A model generated the notes under the pieces. The model was not told the origin of the DNA, did not search any database, and saw only the letters and a list, made by a program, of their open reading frames with translations. From the NCBI RefSeq assembly GCF_001078705.1, contig NZ_CDMW01000001.1, forward strand, positions 1,047,541 through 1,111,540: a stretch of DNA of 64,000 nt, written 5' to 3'. Source of the DNA: Streptococcus sanguinis. GTDB lineage: Bacteria > Bacillota > Bacilli > Lactobacillales > Streptococcaceae. Below, in pieces: positions 37,580-47,580 of the stretch. The position numbers and the translations under genes were made by a program. Numbering within the stretch: the first letter of the stretch is position 1; each line of letters begins with the position of its first letter.

Positions 37580-38404
37580 TTACCATTTTTCGCCGATAAA
37601 ACGGAAACAGTCCGGCAAGTGCTCCGCCCAAGCGATCTCGTTGTGAATAGCTCCAGACTGGATTTTAATCTGGATATTGGACAAATCTACCCCAGACACA
37701 AGTAGCTGTCGGAAATAGCTGAGCGATGAATCAATATAGGCCTGCTTGATATTGCCCGCCATCAATGTCTTATCTGTATCATCAGCCTCTTCCGTCCCAA
37801 CATAAATGAAAACTCGCTGGTCTACCTGAAGTTTCTTTCTCTCAATATAACGGTCAAAAGCTTCCTGATGCAACCAATTAGCTGATGAAAAAATGCCCAG
37901 ACAGCCAATTTGATCTTGGTATTCAACACCAATAAACTGGCTGATATTCCCCCCAAGAGAAGAGCCAATCATAGCCGTATGCAGCCGATCTGACTTGGTC
38001 CGATAATGCTGATCAATAAAAGGCTTGACAACTTCCATGACAAACTCCGCATACTCTGTCCCCTTGCCGCCAAACTGAATGCCGGGAATATTGGACTCTT
38101 GGAACTTCCAAGCTGCGTATTCATTCATCCGGCGTTGGCCATCGTTATCAATAGCCACGACAATCATTTTTTCAATATCTGGATTGCGTTTGATTGTCGG
38201 AATGACTTTCCACGAATGGCCGCTGAAAGACTCCTTGCTATAGAGAACGTTTTGTCCGTCATGAAAATAAACGACGGGATACGTCTTATTTGTGTCCTGG
38301 CTATAGTTCTTTGGAAGCAAGACGCGGACACGGCGTTTTTGCTTGGTATAAGGAACGACTAATTCATGCGTTTTCATTTCAAGATAAAAATAGGATTTAT
38401 TCAT
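37580..38404 (-). CDS. esterase-family alpha/beta hydrolase
   Basis: 274 residues from ATG 38404 (MNKSYFYLEMKTHEL); the longer frame needs a TTG start at 38428. Esterase-D-like: YFHDGQN near the N-terminus, nucleophile in MIGSSLGGNIS, histidine in GAIHNEIAWAEHLP. No signal peptide. First gene of the esterase-esterase-ATP-grasp operon. The two esterases are related in fold but clearly diverged. Confidence 0.8.
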   Translation of the reverse strand: MNKSYFYLEMKTHELVVPYTKQKRRVRVLLPKNYSQDTNKTYPVVYFHDGQNVLYSKESFSGHSWKVIPTIKRNPDIEKMIVVAIDNDGQRRMNEYAAWKFQESNIPGIQFGGKGTEYAEFVMEVVKPFIDQHYRTKSDRLHTAMIGSSLGGNISQFIGVEYQDQIGCLGIFSSANWLHQEAFDRYIERKKLQVDQRVFIYVGTEEADDTDKTLMAGNIKQAYIDSSLSYFRQLLVSGVDLSNIQIKIQSGAIHNEIAWAEHLPDCFRFIGEKW

Positions 38405-38460
38405 TTTCAGAAAACTTTCTATTTTCAAAATTTTTATTTATTATATCACAAATTAAGCAA

Positions 38461-38486
38461 AAAAGTTAGGAATTTCCTAACTTTTT
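38461..38486 (-). terminator. terminator after trmFO
   Basis: AAAAGTTAGG-AATT-CCTAACTTTTT, a near-perfect palindrome with a T run on the - strand. Confidence 0.8.
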
Positions 38487-38519
38487 GATGATTTTTATTA
38501 GATAATGATAGAAAATGGA

Positions 38520-39854
38520 TTATTTATCCAAATAAGGCTGTAAATCCTGCAAGGCGCGCTCAGCAATTTTCTCATAGCGCTCTTTCTTGTCACGAATCCG
38601 AGGGCCGTCCAGCTCTTTGATAATGCCAAAATTGACATTCATAGGTTGGAAATGCTTGCTGTCAGCATGGGTAACATAATGAGGCAGGCTGCCGATTGCT
38701 GTTGTTTCTGGAAAGACAAGCGCTTCTTCTCCCTTGAAGAGTCGAGTGGCATTGATACCAGCAACCAAACCAGAAGCTGCTGACTCGACATAGCCTTCAA
38801 CTCCAGTCATTTGACCAGCAAAGAAAAGATTTGGCTGTTTCTTAGAGCGGAAAGTCTGTTCAAGCAGATTTGGAGAGTCCATGTAAGAGTTTCGATGCAT
38901 AACTCCATAGCGGACAAATTCTGCATTCTCAAGGCCAGGAATCATCTGAAAGACCCGCTTTTGCTCTCCCCACTTGAGATGAGTTTGGAAGCCGACGATG
39001 TTGTAAAGACTACCTGCTGCATTGTCCTGACGAAGCTGCACCACAGCGTATGGCGTCTTATATTCACCATCTCGAGGGCCTTGATAGTCATCTGGATATT
39101 CTAAACCAACTGGCTTCATCGGTCCATAAAGCATTGTTTTAATGCCCCGCTTAGCCATAACTTCAATAGGCATACAGCCTTCAAAGTATTTTTCTTTCTC
39201 AAAGGAATTGAGCGGTGCTTCCTCAGCATTGACCAAAGCATCATGGAAATTCATAAATTCTTGCTTAGTCATAGGTGCATTGAGATAAGCTGCTTCCCCC
39301 TTATCATAGCGGGATTTGAGATAGATTTTAGTCATATCAATGGTATTGACATCAACAATCGGCGCAGCTGCGTCGTAGAAATAAAAACCATCGCCTCCAT
39401 TGAGCTCGTGTATTTTTTCTGCTAAAACATCGCTGGTCAATGGTCCTGTCGCAATGACTGTGATGTCATCCTCTGGAATTTCGGTGATTTCTTCACGAAT
39501 GACCTCAATCAATGGATGATTGGTCACTAGCTCCGTCACCATCTGCGAAAACCCTTCTCTATCAACCGCTAGAGCACCACCCGCTGGCACCCGAGTCGCT
39601 TCTGCTGACTTTAAGATGACCGAGTCCAACCGTCGCATTTCTTCCTTGAGCAGACCGACTGCATTGGTCAGCGCATCTCCTCGCAAAGAGTTGGAGCAGA
39701 CCAGTTCTGCAAAGTCCGCAGTTTTGTGTTGAGGCGTCGACTTGACACCCCGCATTTCATAAAGTTTAACTGAAATGCCACGCTTAGCAATCTGGTAAGC
39801 TGCTTCACTGCCAGCTAGACCAGCACCGATAACATTGATATAGGATGATGACAT
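38520..39854 (-). CDS. trmFO: methylenetetrahydrofolate-tRNA-(uracil-5-)-methyltransferase TrmFO
   Basis: 444 residues, FAD- and folate-dependent enzyme that forms m5U54 in tRNA. The FAD-binding start [14 protein letters not shown], the [11 protein letters not shown] motif and [18 protein letters not shown] are diagnostic. Formerly called Gid. Own terminator downstream; transcribed downstream of the topA/nucleotidyltransferase-like region, separated by a terminator. Confidence 0.97.
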   Translation of the reverse strand: MSSSYINVIGAGLAGSEAAYQIAKRGISVKLYEMRGVKSTPQHKTADFAELVCSNSLRGDALTNAVGLLKEEMRRLDSVILKSAEATRVPAGGALAVDREGFSQMVTELVTNHPLIEVIREEITEIPEDDITVIATGPLTSDVLAEKIHELNGGDGFYFYDAAAPIVDVNTIDMTKIYLKSRYDKGEAAYLNAPMTKQEFMNFHDALVNAEEAPLNSFEKEKYFEGCMPIEVMAKRGIKTMLYGPMKPVGLEYPDDYQGPRDGEYKTPYAVVQLRQDNAAGSLYNIVGFQTHLKWGEQKRVFQMIPGLENAEFVRYGVMHRNSYMDSPNLLEQTFRSKKQPNLFFAGQMTGVEGYVESAASGLVAGINATRLFKGEEALVFPETTAIGSLPHYVTHADSKHFQPMNVNFGIIKELDGPRIRDKKERYEKIAERALQDLQPYLDK

Positions 39855-39913
39855 GATACTCTCCCTTGGATATTTCTAGATTTTCACTCTGACCATTATA
39901 ACAAAAAGATAGT

Positions 39914-39948
39914 AAAAAAGACAGACAGGAGGATTCCGTCCGTCTATC
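39914..39948 (-). terminator. terminator upstream of trmFO
   Basis: On the - strand AGACGGACGGA and TCCTGTCTGTCT pair with one bulge, followed by TTTTTT. Confidence 0.75.
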
Positions 39949-40441
39949 ATTTTGTCATTTTTTCCAAATAAGTAATCTTAGCAAAATCCTTATGATTGTT
40001 ATTTTCATTTCGATAAGAATCTTGGGAAGAAGCACGGTAGATAGCTAAAAATTGCTCTGCTGTCGGCAGTAGAAACTCAACACCTTCAACTTCTTTTCGA
40101 GATAGCTCCGCTATTGACACACCTGAAAATGCCTCCAAGGTTTCCATGCCTCCAAATTCAATTGATAAGCCTTCTTTTTGAAATTCATGCTCGTGCAGAT
40201 CGACTAAGCGATAGCCCAAGCGCTCCATCATAGGCTCAATCTTATCCATATCATAAATACGTTCTTCATCTGGTGCTTCCCAGCCACGCTCATCACCATG
40301 AACATGAATATCAATATCCCGCGCCTGCCAGTCCTGACCAGTAACCTGCTCCAGCCCCAAGGAACCCATCAGCAGTGGAACAATTTCCATCTTGTTTAGT
40401 TGAGACGCGATTTTTAGAAATTCTGCAAATTTATCTGTCAT
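39947..40441 (-). CDS. nucleotidyltransferase-like protein of unknown function
   Basis: 164 residues from ATG 40441 (MTDKFAEFL), with AGAGGTG upstream. ARDIDIHVHGD resembles the Asp-x-Asp metal motif of minimal nucleotidyltransferases, after a helix with LLMGSLGLEQ. No membrane segment. Relatives are sometimes labelled phosphoribosylanthranilate isomerase, for which I see no support. It follows topA on the same strand with a 59-base gap that holds a palindrome. Confidence 0.55.
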   Translation of the reverse strand: MTDKFAEFLKIASQLNKMEIVPLLMGSLGLEQVTGQDWQARDIDIHVHGDERGWEAPDEERIYDMDKIEPMMERLGYRLVDLHEHEFQKEGLSIEFGGMETLEAFSGVSIAELSRKEVEGVEFLLPTAEQFLAIYRASSQDSYRNENNNHKDFAKITYLEKMTK

Positions 40442-40469
40442 AAAACTGCACCTCTTCTTCAAAAAAATG

Positions 40470-40495
40470 TTTTACGTAATATAAATTATGTAAAA
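40470..40495. repeat. AT-rich palindrome between topA and the next gene
   Basis: TTTTACGTAAT-ATAA-ATTATGTAAAA, 11-bp arms with one mismatch pair and the same ATAA loop as the palindrome at 33364-33397. Confidence 0.75.
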
Positions 40496-40500
40496 AACAA

Positions 40501-42594
40501 CTATTTCACTTTTTCTTCTTCGTAATCGCCATTGCTGCAGACCACTTGCTTGCCGCCACCACGAACTTTCTTTTCAATCAGATAATGGTCACATTTTGGA
40601 CAGTTCCGACCGACTGGCTTGTCCCAAGATGTGAAATCACAGTCTGGATAACGATCACAGCCATAGAAAATGCGATTTCGCTTAGTCTTACGCTCGATAA
40701 CTTGACCTTTCTGGCACTGTGGACAGGTCACGCCGATTTCCTTGACGATAGCCTGAGTGTGACGACAGTCTGGGAAATTGCTGCAGGCGTAGAACTTGCC
40801 AAATCTACCCAACTTGATGACCATGGGACTGCCACAGACCTCACAGTCAAAACCAGCTGGTTCGTCCTTGATTTGGATTTTCTCCATTTCGGTCTCGGCT
40901 TTAGCGACTTCCTTTTCAAAAGGTCGATAAAACTCATCAATGACTTTCTGCCACTGCTCTTTTCCAACTTCTACATCATCCAGTTTTGCTTCCATTTCGG
41001 CTGTAAATTTCACATTTACAATGCCTGGGAAGAATTCGACAATCAGAGCATTGACAATCTCACCTAGTTCCGTCGGCTCAAAGCGCTTGGAAACCAGTTT
41101 AACGTAGTAGCGTTTCTGAATGGTCTCAATGGTCGGTGCATAGGTAGACGGTCGGCCAACACCATTTTCTTCTAAAGTCTTGATAAGAGTCGCTTCAGAA
41201 TAACGTGCAGGTGGCTGGGTAAAGTGCTGTTCTGGGTTGGTATTAACACGTTTGACGGTATCACCCTTTTCCATGTCTGGCAGCATTTTATTCTTGTCAG
41301 AGTCGTTGTAAATAGCCAGATAGCCATCAAACTTGACCTGACTGCCGTTGGCAGCAAATTGGACCCCATTTTGCCCCAACTTAACATTCATAGTATCAAA
41401 GACTGCTGCTGTCATTTGGCTGGCTACAAAACGGTTCCAAATCAGCGTATAGAGCTTAAGTTGATCCTTGTCCAGATACTTTGCGATGCTTTCTGGTGTA
41501 TTGAAAACGCTGGAAGGACGAATAGCCTCGTGGGCATCTTGAGCGCTAGAAGCGTTCTTAGCCTTGCTGCCATGTTTAGAATATTTAGCGCCAAATTTAT
41601 CCGTGATAAAGCTTGCTGCTTCATTTTGCGCCACAGGGCTGATGCGAGTCGAGTCGGTACGCATATACGTAATCAGACCTTGTACGCCAGAACCGATATT
41701 AATCCCCTCATAGAGCTGCTGAGCCACCATCATGGTCTTACGAGTCCGGAAATTAATCTTATTAGCAGCATCCTGCTGCATAGAGGAAGTCGTGTAGGGC
41801 AGCGGAGCATTGCGTCGACGCTCTTTCTTTTCGACACTGTCGACTGTAAAGTCATCACCCTTGAGGTGAGACAGAACTTCTTTGACCTCGTCATTGTTGG
41901 TCAGCTTCATCTTTTTACCGTTCATACCGTAAAAGCTGGCCTGAAACTGACGGGTTCCTTTCTTGAAGGTTCCGTCAATCGTCCAGTATTCTTCTGGTTT
42001 GAAGGCATTGATTTCATTCTCCCGGTCGATAATCAGCTTGAGAGCGACAGACTGCACCCGACCAGCTGACAAACCTTTTTTGACTTTCTTCCAGAGAATA
42101 GGAGAAATGGAATAACCAACCAAGCGGTCCAGAACTCGGCGAGCCTGCTGTGCATCGACCAGATCCATATCAATCTGGCGAGGCTCTTTAAAAGCATTCT
42201 TGACCGCATCTTTGGTGATTTCATTGAAGACGACACGGTTTTTCTCTTTCTCATCCAAATTAAGAATGTGAGCCAGATGCCAAGAAATAGCTTCTCCTTC
42301 GCGGTCCGGGTCGCTTGCCAGAAAGACTTGCTTAGCTTTCTTGGCTTCTTTTTTCAAGTCATTAATTAATGGACCTTTACCACGAATATTAATATATTGC
42401 GGCTCATAGTTGTTCTCAAAATCAATGGACATCGTAGACTTTTTCAGATCACGAATATGCCCGACACTGGCCAGAACCTTGTAGTTTCGTCCCAGATATT
42501 TTTCTATTGTCTTTGCCTTAGCAGGCGACTCTACGATGACAAGATTTTTCTTGGTCGTAGACTTTTTCTTTGTTTTTGTTACCAATTTAGACAC
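40501..42594 (-). CDS. topA: DNA topoisomerase I
   Basis: 697 residues. Type IA topoisomerase that relaxes negative supercoils. TOPRIM domain near the N-terminus ([27 protein letters not shown]), the active tyrosine region [13 protein letters not shown] and three C-terminal zinc-finger pairs ([24 protein letters not shown]). A lysine-rich extension ([12 protein letters not shown]) precedes the TOPRIM domain. It follows dprA after 84 bases on the same strand. Confidence 0.97.
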   Translation of the reverse strand: MSKLVTKTKKKSTTKKNLVIVESPAKAKTIEKYLGRNYKVLASVGHIRDLKKSTMSIDFENNYEPQYINIRGKGPLINDLKKEAKKAKQVFLASDPDREGEAISWHLAHILNLDEKEKNRVVFNEITKDAVKNAFKEPRQIDMDLVDAQQARRVLDRLVGYSISPILWKKVKKGLSAGRVQSVALKLIIDRENEINAFKPEEYWTIDGTFKKGTRQFQASFYGMNGKKMKLTNNDEVKEVLSHLKGDDFTVDSVEKKERRRNAPLPYTTSSMQQDAANKINFRTRKTMMVAQQLYEGINIGSGVQGLITYMRTDSTRISPVAQNEAASFITDKFGAKYSKHGSKAKNASSAQDAHEAIRPSSVFNTPESIAKYLDKDQLKLYTLIWNRFVASQMTAAVFDTMNVKLGQNGVQFAANGSQVKFDGYLAIYNDSDKNKMLPDMEKGDTVKRVNTNPEQHFTQPPARYSEATLIKTLEENGVGRPSTYAPTIETIQKRYYVKLVSKRFEPTELGEIVNALIVEFFPGIVNVKFTAEMEAKLDDVEVGKEQWQKVIDEFYRPFEKEVAKAETEMEKIQIKDEPAGFDCEVCGSPMVIKLGRFGKFYACSNFPDCRHTQAIVKEIGVTCPQCQKGQVIERKTKRNRIFYGCDRYPDCDFTSWDKPVGRNCPKCDHYLIEKKVRGGGKQVVCSNGDYEEEKVK

Positions 42595-42678
42595 CTTCTA
42601 TAAGAAATAAATCTCATAGAGTTTAAACTATTTTTTGATAGATGTCAACTGCCAACTTTTCTTATAGGAAAACTTGTT

Positions 42679-43521
42679 TTAAAAATCAAACTCAGAAAGA
42701 ACGTCAGAGCCTGATGTAATGCACTTTGCACCCTCTTGGATCAAATGATGGCAACCGTCAGATTTTCCATCTAAAATGGACCCCGGAATAGCAAAGACAT
42801 CACGCCCTTCTTCCATGGCTCGCTCACAGGTAATCAGACTGCCGGATCGCATCTTGGCTTCTACCACGATGACGCCTCGACAGAGACCGGCGATGATACG
42901 ATTCCGCGCTGGAAAATGAAATTTCAAGGGCTGTTCACCCGGACCATACTCTGTCAGCAATAAATGATTTTTGCCAATGTAAGCTTGTAATTTTTTGTTG
43001 GCCTTAGGATAAAAGACATCTAATCCCGTCCCGATGACAGCAATGGTCTGACCTCCGTTTTGCAGGGTAGCCATATGAGCCGCTGTATCAATCCCTCGAG
43101 CCAGCCCGCTGACGATAACTAATTCATTATTTAGCTCTTTGATAATCTTTTGTACAGAGGCGTTTCCTTGCTTACTGCTGTCTCGACTGCCAACGACTGC
43201 AGCCTTGGGCAATTCTAGTAGATTTAGATTTCCCTGATAAAATAATAAAGTCGGGGCATCATAAATCTCGCATAAATCCCAAGGGTAAATATCATCTAAG
43301 ATAGAAAAGGACGGGAAAAGTTCAAATTCTTCCTTCAAAGCTGGTAAATCAAGCCGTTTATACTTCTCTATAAAGAGAGCGGGATTGCGGCACTCAGATA
43401 CGACAGCCTTATCTCGCAGAGAAAGCTTGCCATCTCTACTCTCAGCGTATCTCAAAACATTTAAAACCTGATGATTGGTCAAGCCAGCTTTTTTCATTTT
43501 ATAAATCTCAAAATTATTCAT
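42679..43521 (-). CDS. dprA: DNA processing protein DprA, competence
   Basis: 280 residues. DprA loads RecA on incoming single-stranded DNA during transformation and, in pneumococcus, shuts off competence by binding ComE. An N-terminal SAM-like domain and the Rossmann-like core (AAVVGSRDSSKQG, SGLARGIDTAAH, PARNRIIAGL) are present. A perfect ComX cin-box sits 19 bases before the start, directly after a terminator, so the gene should be induced in competence independently of upstream genes. Confidence 0.96.
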   Translation of the reverse strand: MNNFEIYKMKKAGLTNHQVLNVLRYAESRDGKLSLRDKAVVSECRNPALFIEKYKRLDLPALKEEFELFPSFSILDDIYPWDLCEIYDAPTLLFYQGNLNLLELPKAAVVGSRDSSKQGNASVQKIIKELNNELVIVSGLARGIDTAAHMATLQNGGQTIAVIGTGLDVFYPKANKKLQAYIGKNHLLLTEYGPGEQPLKFHFPARNRIIAGLCRGVIVVEAKMRSGSLITCERAMEEGRDVFAIPGSILDGKSDGCHHLIQEGAKCITSGSDVLSEFDF

Positions 43522-43539
43522 TTTTTCACCTCACTTTCT

Positions 43540-43547
43540 TATTCGTA
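43540..43547 (-). promoter_or_regulatory. cin-box (ComX/SigX promoter) of dprA
   Basis: TACGAATA on the - strand matches the late-competence combox exactly and is preceded by a T-rich stretch, as usual for ComX promoters. It lies 19-26 bases upstream of the dprA ATG. Confidence 0.88.
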
Positions 43548-43555
43548 AAAAAGTT

Positions 43556-43582
43556 CAAAAAAAGAACTGCAGTACAGTTCCT
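43556..43582 (-). terminator. terminator upstream of dprA
   Basis: On the - strand GAACTG-TACTG-CAGTTC followed by seven T. It ends the transcript of the acetyltransferase gene before the dprA promoter. Confidence 0.8.
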
Positions 43583-43652
43583 TCTTTACGATTTTATTGA
43601 ATTTGATGTTGTCAATAGCTGGTTTTCTTGGATATTGCCTTTAACACATCTT

Positions 43653-44216
43653 TTATTCTTTATGAATAGAAATTTTCTTAATAATTTTAGCAGGATTGCC
43701 AGCCAAGACTACATTGTCGCCAAAAGACTTGGTCACAACCGCTCCTGCTCCGACTACCACATTATCTCCTAGTGTCACGCCTGGCAGAATCGTCACACCG
43801 CCGCCAGCCCAGAAATTATCACCAATAGTGATTGGTGCTCCGTACTCAATACCGGAATTTCTTTCCACTGGATCAAGTGGATGAAGAGGTGTCAGAAACT
43901 GGCAATTTGGACCAAGCATAGCATTGTCTCCGATGCGAATCGGGCAAACGTCCAGCATAGTTAGGTTCCAGTTAGAACAAAAATTTTCTCCTAAATGAAT
44001 GTTAATTCCGTAGTCGCAAACCAAATCTGGCTTCATAGCAAGATTCTCCCCTGTGCTGCCAAACCATTCTTTGATAATAGCACTTCTCTTGTCGCTGTCT
44101 TGCTCTTGGTTAAAACGATATTGAAATTCTTTGGATCGGGCTCTAATTTTTCTTAAATCTTCATCTTGTGGTCGGTAAATCTCTCCAGCAATCATTTTTT
44201 CGTATTCGCTTTGCAT
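43653..44216 (-). CDS. sugar O-acetyltransferase (maltose acetyltransferase type)
   Basis: 187 residues from ATG 44216 (MQSEYEKMIAGE), with AAAAGGAGG upstream. The N-terminal maltose-acetyltransferase helix region (MIAGEIYRPQDEDL) precedes a left-handed beta-helix of hexapeptide repeats (IGDNAMLGPNC, IGDNFWAGGGVTI, LGDNVVVGAGAVVTK). It uses acetyl-CoA; the natural acceptor is unknown. Starts 19 bases after rnhB ends. Confidence 0.88.
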   Translation of the reverse strand: MQSEYEKMIAGEIYRPQDEDLRKIRARSKEFQYRFNQEQDSDKRSAIIKEWFGSTGENLAMKPDLVCDYGINIHLGENFCSNWNLTMLDVCPIRIGDNAMLGPNCQFLTPLHPLDPVERNSGIEYGAPITIGDNFWAGGGVTILPGVTLGDNVVVGAGAVVTKSFGDNVVLAGNPAKIIKKISIHKE

Positions 44217-44235
44217 GGCATCCTCCTTTTCATGT

Positions 44236-45000
44236 TTATTCACACATTGATTTTACGGGTTCAAATGTCTTGCGATGGATAGGGGTTACGCCCTTTCTTT
44301 CCAATCCCTGCAAATGGCTCTTAGTGCCATAACCGGCATTTTGCGCAAAATCATAGCCCAGATATTCCTTGTCGTAGTCTGCCATCAGCTTATCCCGAGT
44401 AACCTTAGCTATAATACTAGCTGCTGCGATAGACAGAGAATTGGCATCGCCTTTGATGATGGACTCTTGCGGGATATCAACATCCAGTTTCATGGCATCA
44501 ATCAGCAGATAATCGGGCTTGAGAGAAAGCTTAGACAAAGCCTCTTTCATAGCAAGCTTGGTCGCTTCGTAGATATTGACTTGATCAATGATCTCACTGT
44601 CCATCAGGCCAACACCGACTGCCAAAGCTTTATCAAGAACTGCCTGATAGATTTCTTGATGTTTTTTCTTGGGAATTTTTTTACTATCGTTGAGCCCCTT
44701 AATTTTACATTCTGGTGGTAAGATGACAGCTGCAGCGACAACTGGTCCAGCTAGAGGCCCACGACCGACTTCATCAATCCCAGCAATTGCCTGGTAGTCA
44801 GCTTTATAAAGCTCTTTTTCATACCGTAACATCTGCTCCAGACGTAAATCCTCGTCTAACTCCGCCTGAATGGCTCTTTTACGTTTTTCAATCGCCTTTT
44901 GAACTCCGCTCCGCTGGTCATTAGCCGCTTCTGCCAGAAAAGGATCAGCCAAATCAGTCACTAACTCTAAACGTTGCTGGATTTCTTTAATCGTTGCCAT
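44236..45000 (-). CDS. rnhB: ribonuclease HII
   Basis: 254 residues. It removes RNA from RNA-DNA hybrids and single ribonucleotides from DNA. The catalytic motif [19 protein letters not shown] carries the first acidic pair; LLIDAMK and [12 protein letters not shown] hold the others. About 60 residues precede the catalytic core, as in Bacillus-type RNase HII. It overlaps rbgA by 14 bases, a conserved pairing. Confidence 0.96.
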   Translation of the reverse strand: MATIKEIQQRLELVTDLADPFLAEAANDQRSGVQKAIEKRKRAIQAELDEDLRLEQMLRYEKELYKADYQAIAGIDEVGRGPLAGPVVAAAVILPPECKIKGLNDSKKIPKKKHQEIYQAVLDKALAVGVGLMDSEIIDQVNIYEATKLAMKEALSKLSLKPDYLLIDAMKLDVDIPQESIIKGDANSLSIAAASIIAKVTRDKLMADYDKEYLGYDFAQNAGYGTKSHLQGLERKGVTPIHRKTFEPVKSMCE

Positions 45001-45838
45001 CTAGTTCTCCAACCGTGTCCAAGCAATAACGACCTAACTTGCCATCGCGGACATCTTTGACAAAAAGGCTGTAAAAACGGTCATAGTCATCGCGGAAACC
45101 GAGTTTTTGAGTCATATCCATAATCATATCAGGTGCTTCCTGACTTAGATCCAGCTGCTTGAAGCGTGCTATCAGCTCCTCAGGATAATGTTTCTTAAAG
45201 TAATTGAGACCAAAAATCGTCACCTCATCCATAGGCAACAGATTATCCTTAATAGCACCAGTCAGAGCAAGCTTGAGAGCAACCGTCTCATCTTCAAACT
45301 TTGGCCAGAGAATCCCTGGTGTATCCAAGATTTCCAAGTCTTTATTTGATTTGAGCCATTGCTGACCCTTGGTCACACCTGGCTTATTCCCTACAACAGC
45401 GATTTTCTTACCAGCTAAGCGATTCATGAGGGTTGATTTGCCAGCATTGGGAATACCGATTATCATGGTACGCAGGGTTTCGATGCGAATTCCTCTCTCT
45501 TTCTGACGCGCCAATTTGTCAGCCATAAGCTTTTTAGCTGCATCTGTCACTTTTTTTACAGCAGATTGCTCTTTGGAATTAATAGATAAAGTCGGAATCT
45601 CCTGGCTTTCAAAATAGCTCTGCCATTCCTTGATACGAACAGGGTCTGCCAAATCAGCCTTGTTTAAAATCAAAAGCTTGGGCTTATCCCCCACAATCTT
45701 AGTCAGCATAGGATTCTGACTAGATAAAGGAAGTCTCGCATCAACCAATATCGTCACAAAATCAACAAACTTAATATTTTCCTGTACCTGTCTCCGTGCC
45801 TTAGACATATGACCCGGAAACCATTGAATCGTTGCCAT
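44987..45838 (-). CDS. rbgA: ribosome biogenesis GTPase YlqF/RbgA
   Basis: 283 residues. Circularly permuted GTPase needed for late 50S assembly. G4 NKAD comes first ([11 protein letters not shown]), then G1 [12 protein letters not shown] and G3 DTPG, followed by a C-terminal helical RNA-binding domain. The N-terminus [16 protein letters not shown] is the family signature. Operon with rnhB. Confidence 0.96.
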   Translation of the reverse strand: MATIQWFPGHMSKARRQVQENIKFVDFVTILVDARLPLSSQNPMLTKIVGDKPKLLILNKADLADPVRIKEWQSYFESQEIPTLSINSKEQSAVKKVTDAAKKLMADKLARQKERGIRIETLRTMIIGIPNAGKSTLMNRLAGKKIAVVGNKPGVTKGQQWLKSNKDLEILDTPGILWPKFEDETVALKLALTGAIKDNLLPMDEVTIFGLNYFKKHYPEELIARFKQLDLSQEAPDMIMDMTQKLGFRDDYDRFYSLFVKDVRDGKLGRYCLDTVGELDGND

Positions 45839-45951
45839 AATTTATCCTTTCAACGAATATCATTGATAAAATTTTATATCTTTAACTATTTTAACATATT
45901 TCTAAAATTTAAGCGGATGAATGCTAAAGTGATACTCTCTACCTCAATAGC

Positions 45952-45976
45952 AAAAAAAGCCCTAGCAGGCTTTTTA
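45952..45976 (-). terminator. terminator after the ATP-cone gene
   Basis: On the - strand AAAAAGCC-TGCTA-GGGCTTTTTTT. Confidence 0.8.
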
Positions 45977-45979
45977 ACT

Positions 45980-46318
45980 TTATCTCACTTGTTCAAAATG
46001 CAGATGCACAGCGATATGATCTCCATAGCCGTTGCGCTCTAAATCGCGCTGCAAGCGATAGGAGATATAATGCTCAGCAATGGTAATATAACCTGCACCC
46101 AAGAGGCGGCTTTCAACCATGGACTGAATCATGCTAATCGTCGCACGCTCAACCTTAGCTTCTTCCAAATCCAGAACCACTTTCTTTGTAACCTGCGCTA
46201 AATTCTGACGCAAATCATCTGTCAACACATAGACAGTCTGTGCTGCCTTTAAAACTGCTTGATAAATTTTATCTGGGTCAAATTCTACAACCTCACCACT
46301 CCGTTTAATAACTTGCAT
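45980..46318 (-). CDS. stand-alone ATP-cone domain protein
   Basis: 112 residues consisting almost wholly of an ATP-cone (MQVIKRSGEVVEFDPDKIYQAVLKAA, VVLDLEEAKVERATISMIQ). This domain normally senses ATP/dATP in ribonucleotide reductases and NrdR, but here no catalytic or zinc-ribbon part is attached. The C-terminal tail (HYISYRLQRDLERNGYGDH) is the usual cone end plus a short extension. Single gene flanked by terminators. Role unknown; sensing nucleotide levels is an inference. Confidence 0.75.
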   Translation of the reverse strand: MQVIKRSGEVVEFDPDKIYQAVLKAAQTVYVLTDDLRQNLAQVTKKVVLDLEEAKVERATISMIQSMVESRLLGAGYITIAEHYISYRLQRDLERNGYGDHIAVHLHFEQVR

Positions 46319-46505
46319 AAAAAACTCCTTTTATATTATATATTTCTAATCTAATGTAAGTCTCTAACATGACTGCTGTCAGTCCAGTTGTCTATAGACT
46401 GCTCAAAAAGAAATCTCAAAGTCAGACCATACCTTAACATTATATAATTTTTTCCAATATTTTTCAAAGGATGCTTCCTTTTTTCTTTAGCATTAAAAGA
46501 GCATA

Positions 46506-46535
46506 TAAAAAAGGACTGCTCCGGGCAATCCTTTC
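46506..46535 (-). terminator. terminator after dapA
   Basis: On the - strand AAAGGATTGC-CCGGA-GCAGTCCTTT followed by a T run. Confidence 0.85.
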
Positions 46536-46562
46536 TAGAAATATTTCTTTCAATTTTATCAA

Positions 46563-47498
46563 TCAATAATCTGGTCTCAGGACACCTTTAACCGTCTCTC
46601 TGGTTGCTTGGTAGTCGCCATCAACCACGACCTTGATAATGCGTTTGGCATCTTCTTCAGGTGCAGGCACAAGAGGTAAGCGGGTTGGACCAGCTGCAAA
46701 TCCTAAGTAATTAAGGACTGCCTTGACAGGGGCAGGGCTTGGGTAAGAGAAAAGGGCATTGACTTTAGGGATGAATTTTCGTTGAATAGCTGCTGCTTTT
46801 TTGATGTCATTGTGCTCAATAGCATCCAGCATTTCAAACATTTCATCACCGTTTGTGTGAGAAGCAACTGAGATAACTCCATCAGCCCCCAGATTCATAG
46901 CATGAAAGGCATCGCCATCCTCACCAGTGTAAATCAGAAACTCCTCTGGACGATGCTCAATCAGATAGGCCATATTTGCCAGACTGGTACATTCTTTAAC
47001 GCCGATAATATTTGGATGTTCAGCCAACCTCAGCATAGTCTCAGGCGTCATCTCAACAACAACCCGGCCAGGTATATTGTAGATAATGATCGGCAGGTTT
47101 GAAGCATCCGCAATGGCTTTAAAATGCTGATACATGCCTTCTTGAGAAGGTTTATTGTAATAGGGTACAATGGCTAAACCAGCAGCAAACCCACCAAATT
47201 CATCTACTTCTTTGACGAATTCGATGGAGTCGCGCGTTTCATTGGTACCAACACCAGCTATCAAAGGGACACGTCCTTTAACAACCTTTTGAACTGCCGC
47301 AAATAACTCCAACTCTTCATCGTGAGTCAGAGTTGGACTTTCAGCAGTTGTTCCAGCCAGCAAAATCCCATCCGTATGATGCGCCAAAAGGTGCTCAATC
47401 AAATCTGGAATAGCTTCAAAATTGATGGAGCCATCTTCATGAAAAGGAGTAATAAAAGCTGTGATGATTTTACAGTTTTTCAGATCCGCATACGCCAT
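46563..47498 (-). CDS. dapA: 4-hydroxy-tetrahydrodipicolinate synthase
   Basis: 311 residues. It condenses pyruvate with aspartate semialdehyde in lysine/diaminopimelate synthesis. Motifs: [14 protein letters not shown] (substrate loop), [12 protein letters not shown] with the catalytic Tyr, and the Schiff-base lysine in GVKECT. It follows asd, whose product is its substrate, after a terminator at 47523-47555. Confidence 0.97.
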   Translation of the reverse strand: MAYADLKNCKIITAFITPFHEDGSINFEAIPDLIEHLLAHHTDGILLAGTTAESPTLTHDEELELFAAVQKVVKGRVPLIAGVGTNETRDSIEFVKEVDEFGGFAAGLAIVPYYNKPSQEGMYQHFKAIADASNLPIIIYNIPGRVVVEMTPETMLRLAEHPNIIGVKECTSLANMAYLIEHRPEEFLIYTGEDGDAFHAMNLGADGVISVASHTNGDEMFEMLDAIEHNDIKKAAAIQRKFIPKVNALFSYPSPAPVKAVLNYLGFAAGPTRLPLVPAPEEDAKRIIKVVVDGDYQATRETVKGVLRPDY

Positions 47499-47522
47499 AA
47501 ACTTACCTCTCTTTATTATACG

Positions 47523-47556
47523 AAAAGAGGGTTGAAAGAACGATTATTCAACCCTG
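47523..47556 (-). terminator. terminator between asd and dapA
   Basis: On the - strand AGGGTTGAA and TTCAACCCT pair around 10 bases, followed by CTTTTC. A TATAAT-like box just after it may start a separate dapA transcript. Confidence 0.7.
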
Positions 47557-47580
47557 TGCTGTCAAGTTTCCTTGGTCACT

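Noticed and set aside
46351-46566. 71-codon ORF on the - strand between dapA and the ATP-cone gene
   Set aside because: It begins inside the dapA stop and runs through the dapA terminator hairpin, has no ribosome site and shows low-complexity composition. The interval is better read as terminator plus AT-rich leader.
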